Assembly: GCF_005047635.1 (NCBI RefSeq) | Contig: NZ_SUKC01000020.1 | Span: 1-62,304 of the forward strand | Source: Arthrobacter sp. CAU 1506 | GTDB lineage: Bacteria; Actinomycetota; Actinomycetes; Actinomycetales; Micrococcaceae | Direction of reading: 5' to 3' | Length of the DNA stretch: 62,304 nt | Part shown: piece by piece, positions 61,175-62,304 of the stretch | Layout: every line of letters begins with the position of its first letter | Position numbering within the stretch: position 1 is the first letter of the stretch | Position numbers and translations under genes: made by a program | The notes under the pieces: model-generated | Told to the model about the DNA's origin: nothing | What the model saw: only the letters and a program-made list of their open reading frames with translations | Databases searched by the model: none

Positions 61175-62059
61175 ATGACTTCCGGCGACCCTTCCCCGCA
61201 CCAACCCTTCCCAGCCGACCCCGGCAACACCGCCGCCGCGAACGGCGAGCAGGCCCCGGAAGCGAAAACCACCCTGGCGGCGGAGCTCTGGTACCGCGCC
61301 GATCCCGGCGTCTTCAGCGAGGAGCTGCGGAACCGGCTGACCGCCGAATTTCCCGGCGCCACCTTTTCCGACGGCGTGGCCCTGCTGCCGCACGCGGAGC
61401 ACTCCTTCGACATCAACGGTTCCACCGGTGCCCAGACCGTCCACCTGAGCACCGGGATTGCCGTTCCCGGCGGGAACATGTCCTCCGCTGAAGCGCTGCA
61501 AGCGACCCCCACCGACCAAAGCTGGTCCTGGCCGGATGCCGGACGGGAAGTGCCCGGCTGCACGCACCGGATCCTGGTCACTGAAGTGGTGGCCAGCGGC
61601 TTCGAACCGAAGCCGCGCGTCGAGTCCTTCCACCGGGTGCTGCGCCTGCTGGCCGAAGCGACCAAGCCGGCCGCCATCCGCTGGCTGCACAACTCGCACT
61701 GGCGCGACCCCGGCGAACTCGAGGCGGCCCATCCGCTGGCCGGCCCGGTCAACATGCGGTTCTTCCTGGTCAGCAACGACGAAGGCGCCATGGTGGTGGA
61801 CAGCTTGGGGATGTACCAGCTGGGCCTGCCGGACGTTCAGGTGCACTTCCGCGACGTCGACCCGAACGTGCTGGTGGAACTCGCCTTCAACGTGGCAGCC
61901 TACCTCTACGAGCACGGGCCGGTGATCCAGTCCAAGGCCCAGCTGAACGGCCCCGAGGGAATGAAGTTCACGGCCACGTGGGAGGACTCGCTGCTGCCGC
62001 CGCTGCGCACGGTGACAGATCTGGACCCGGGCACGCCGTACTCGGCCGGCAACCGGTAG
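61175..62059 (+). CDS. DUF4261-domain protein
   Basis: 294 residues. The N-terminal 40 are Pro/Ala-rich and probably disordered. The rest carries AAELWYRADPGVFSEELRNR, the strand HRILVTEVVASGFEPKPRV, PAAIRWLHNSHWRDP, and the end region GPVNMRFFLVSNDEGAMVVD, typical of DUF4261 proteins. Function is unknown. Confidence 0.75.
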   Translation: MTSGDPSPHQPFPADPGNTAAANGEQAPEAKTTLAAELWYRADPGVFSEELRNRLTAEFPGATFSDGVALLPHAEHSFDINGSTGAQTVHLSTGIAVPGGNMSSAEALQATPTDQSWSWPDAGREVPGCTHRILVTEVVASGFEPKPRVESFHRVLRLLAEATKPAAIRWLHNSHWRDPGELEAAHPLAGPVNMRFFLVSNDEGAMVVDSLGMYQLGLPDVQVHFRDVDPNVLVELAFNVAAYLYEHGPVIQSKAQLNGPEGMKFTATWEDSLLPPLRTVTDLDPGTPYSAGNR

Positions 62060-62232
62060 GCCTGCCGTAAGGGCAGCGGGCGCTTGGCCGGCGAGCCGCG
62101 GTTGGCCCGCCGTCGGTCAGGTCGCGTTTGGGCCGCGGGGGGGGTGCCTCTATGGTTTTCGTCAAGCGGCGGTAGCGATCGGTGAACCGTACTGGGTCTG
62201 GTAGAGACTCTTTCCTCACCGGAGAATGAATC

Positions 62233-62304
62233 ATGACCAGCGGAATCAAGTACGAACAGGAATTCAAGGACCGTGCCGTGCGCCTGTATATGGAGCGGCG
62301 CGCG
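62233..62304 (+). CDS. IS3-family transposase OrfA, N-terminus (cut by window edge)
   Basis: The frame from ATG 62233 reads MTSGIKYEQEFKDRAVRLYM and runs off the window. This is the start of the helix-turn-helix OrfA of IS3-group elements (phrase KYxxEFKxxAVRL). The left end of the element should lie in 62100-62232; a terminus was not identified with certainty. Confidence 0.8.
   Translation, partial: MTSGIKYEQEFKDRAVRLYMERRA

Noticed and set aside
1-62304. tRNA, rRNA or CRISPR array
   Set aside because: No cloverleaf, rRNA core sequence or regularly spaced repeat was seen; the four dispersed repeats are kilobases apart and not an array.

Overview
The window is high-GC actinobacterial DNA, most like an Arthrobacter-type soil Micrococcaceae. 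This rests on the GC-rich codon use, GTG/TTG starts and the gene content: meta-cleavage, hydantoinase-type, glutarate and purine catabolism, with YtcJ amidohydrolases and LLM monooxygenases. No rRNA, tRNA or CRISPR was seen. It reads as a catabolic island built from several self-contained modules, with insertion-sequence debris at most junctions: an ISL3 transposase tail at the left edge, an IS481 relic near 38.3-38.7 kb, a broken IS110 at 49.2 kb, an IS3-type transposase start at the right edge, and four copies of a short dispersed repeat (2.8, 6.0, 20.3 and 38.8 kb).

Region by region. 0-7 kb: mobile and mixed genes. These are a 5'-truncated HEPN-like (ApeA-type) gene abutting the ISL3 end, a uracil-DNA-glycosylase-superfamily gene, a serine resolvase, a Tat-exported metallo-hydrolase, a secreted beta-helix protein and a frameshifted AAA ATPase. 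7-20 kb: a minus-strand meta-cleavage operon (LigB/LigA-type extradiol dioxygenase, alpha/beta hydrolase, dihydroxyphthalate-decarboxylase-like protein, dienoate hydratase, acylating acetaldehyde dehydrogenase, 4-hydroxy-2-oxovalerate aldolase). It is divergent from a TetR regulator, and a plus-strand hydantoinase/carboxylase pair and an MFS transporter follow. A 29-bp palindrome beside tetR and a related site before hyuA suggest that one regulator controls both arms. 20-28.5 kb: aminotransferase, aldehyde dehydrogenase, CoA transferase, glutaryl-CoA dehydrogenase and 3-hydroxyacyl-CoA dehydrogenase around a PucR regulator. Together they fit 5-aminovalerate to glutarate to acetoacetyl-CoA.

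28.7-38.1 kb: an XRE-cupin regulator and a plus-strand operon of a polyamine-type ABC importer, FAD monooxygenase, YtcJ amidohydrolase and AruI-like ThDP 2-oxoacid decarboxylase. 39-48.9 kb: aldehyde dehydrogenase, second YtcJ amidohydrolase, EthD protein, NCS1 permease, a 58-residue membrane protein and LLM flavin monooxygenase, divergent from a double-Lrp regulator, then another aldehyde dehydrogenase and a flavin reductase. No known pathway explains either of these two modules, and they are the best candidates for undescribed catabolism. 50-57 kb: urate-to-ureidoglycolate genes (uraD, uraH, uricase, allE, allB) interleaved with malate synthase and a DUF6986 lyase-like gene. 57-62 kb: housekeeping-like membrane proteins (MFS, MATE, HdeD-like, a small membrane protein) and a DUF4261 protein.

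All functions are read from sequence motifs and family knowledge only. Substrates of the three unassigned catabolic modules are inference.
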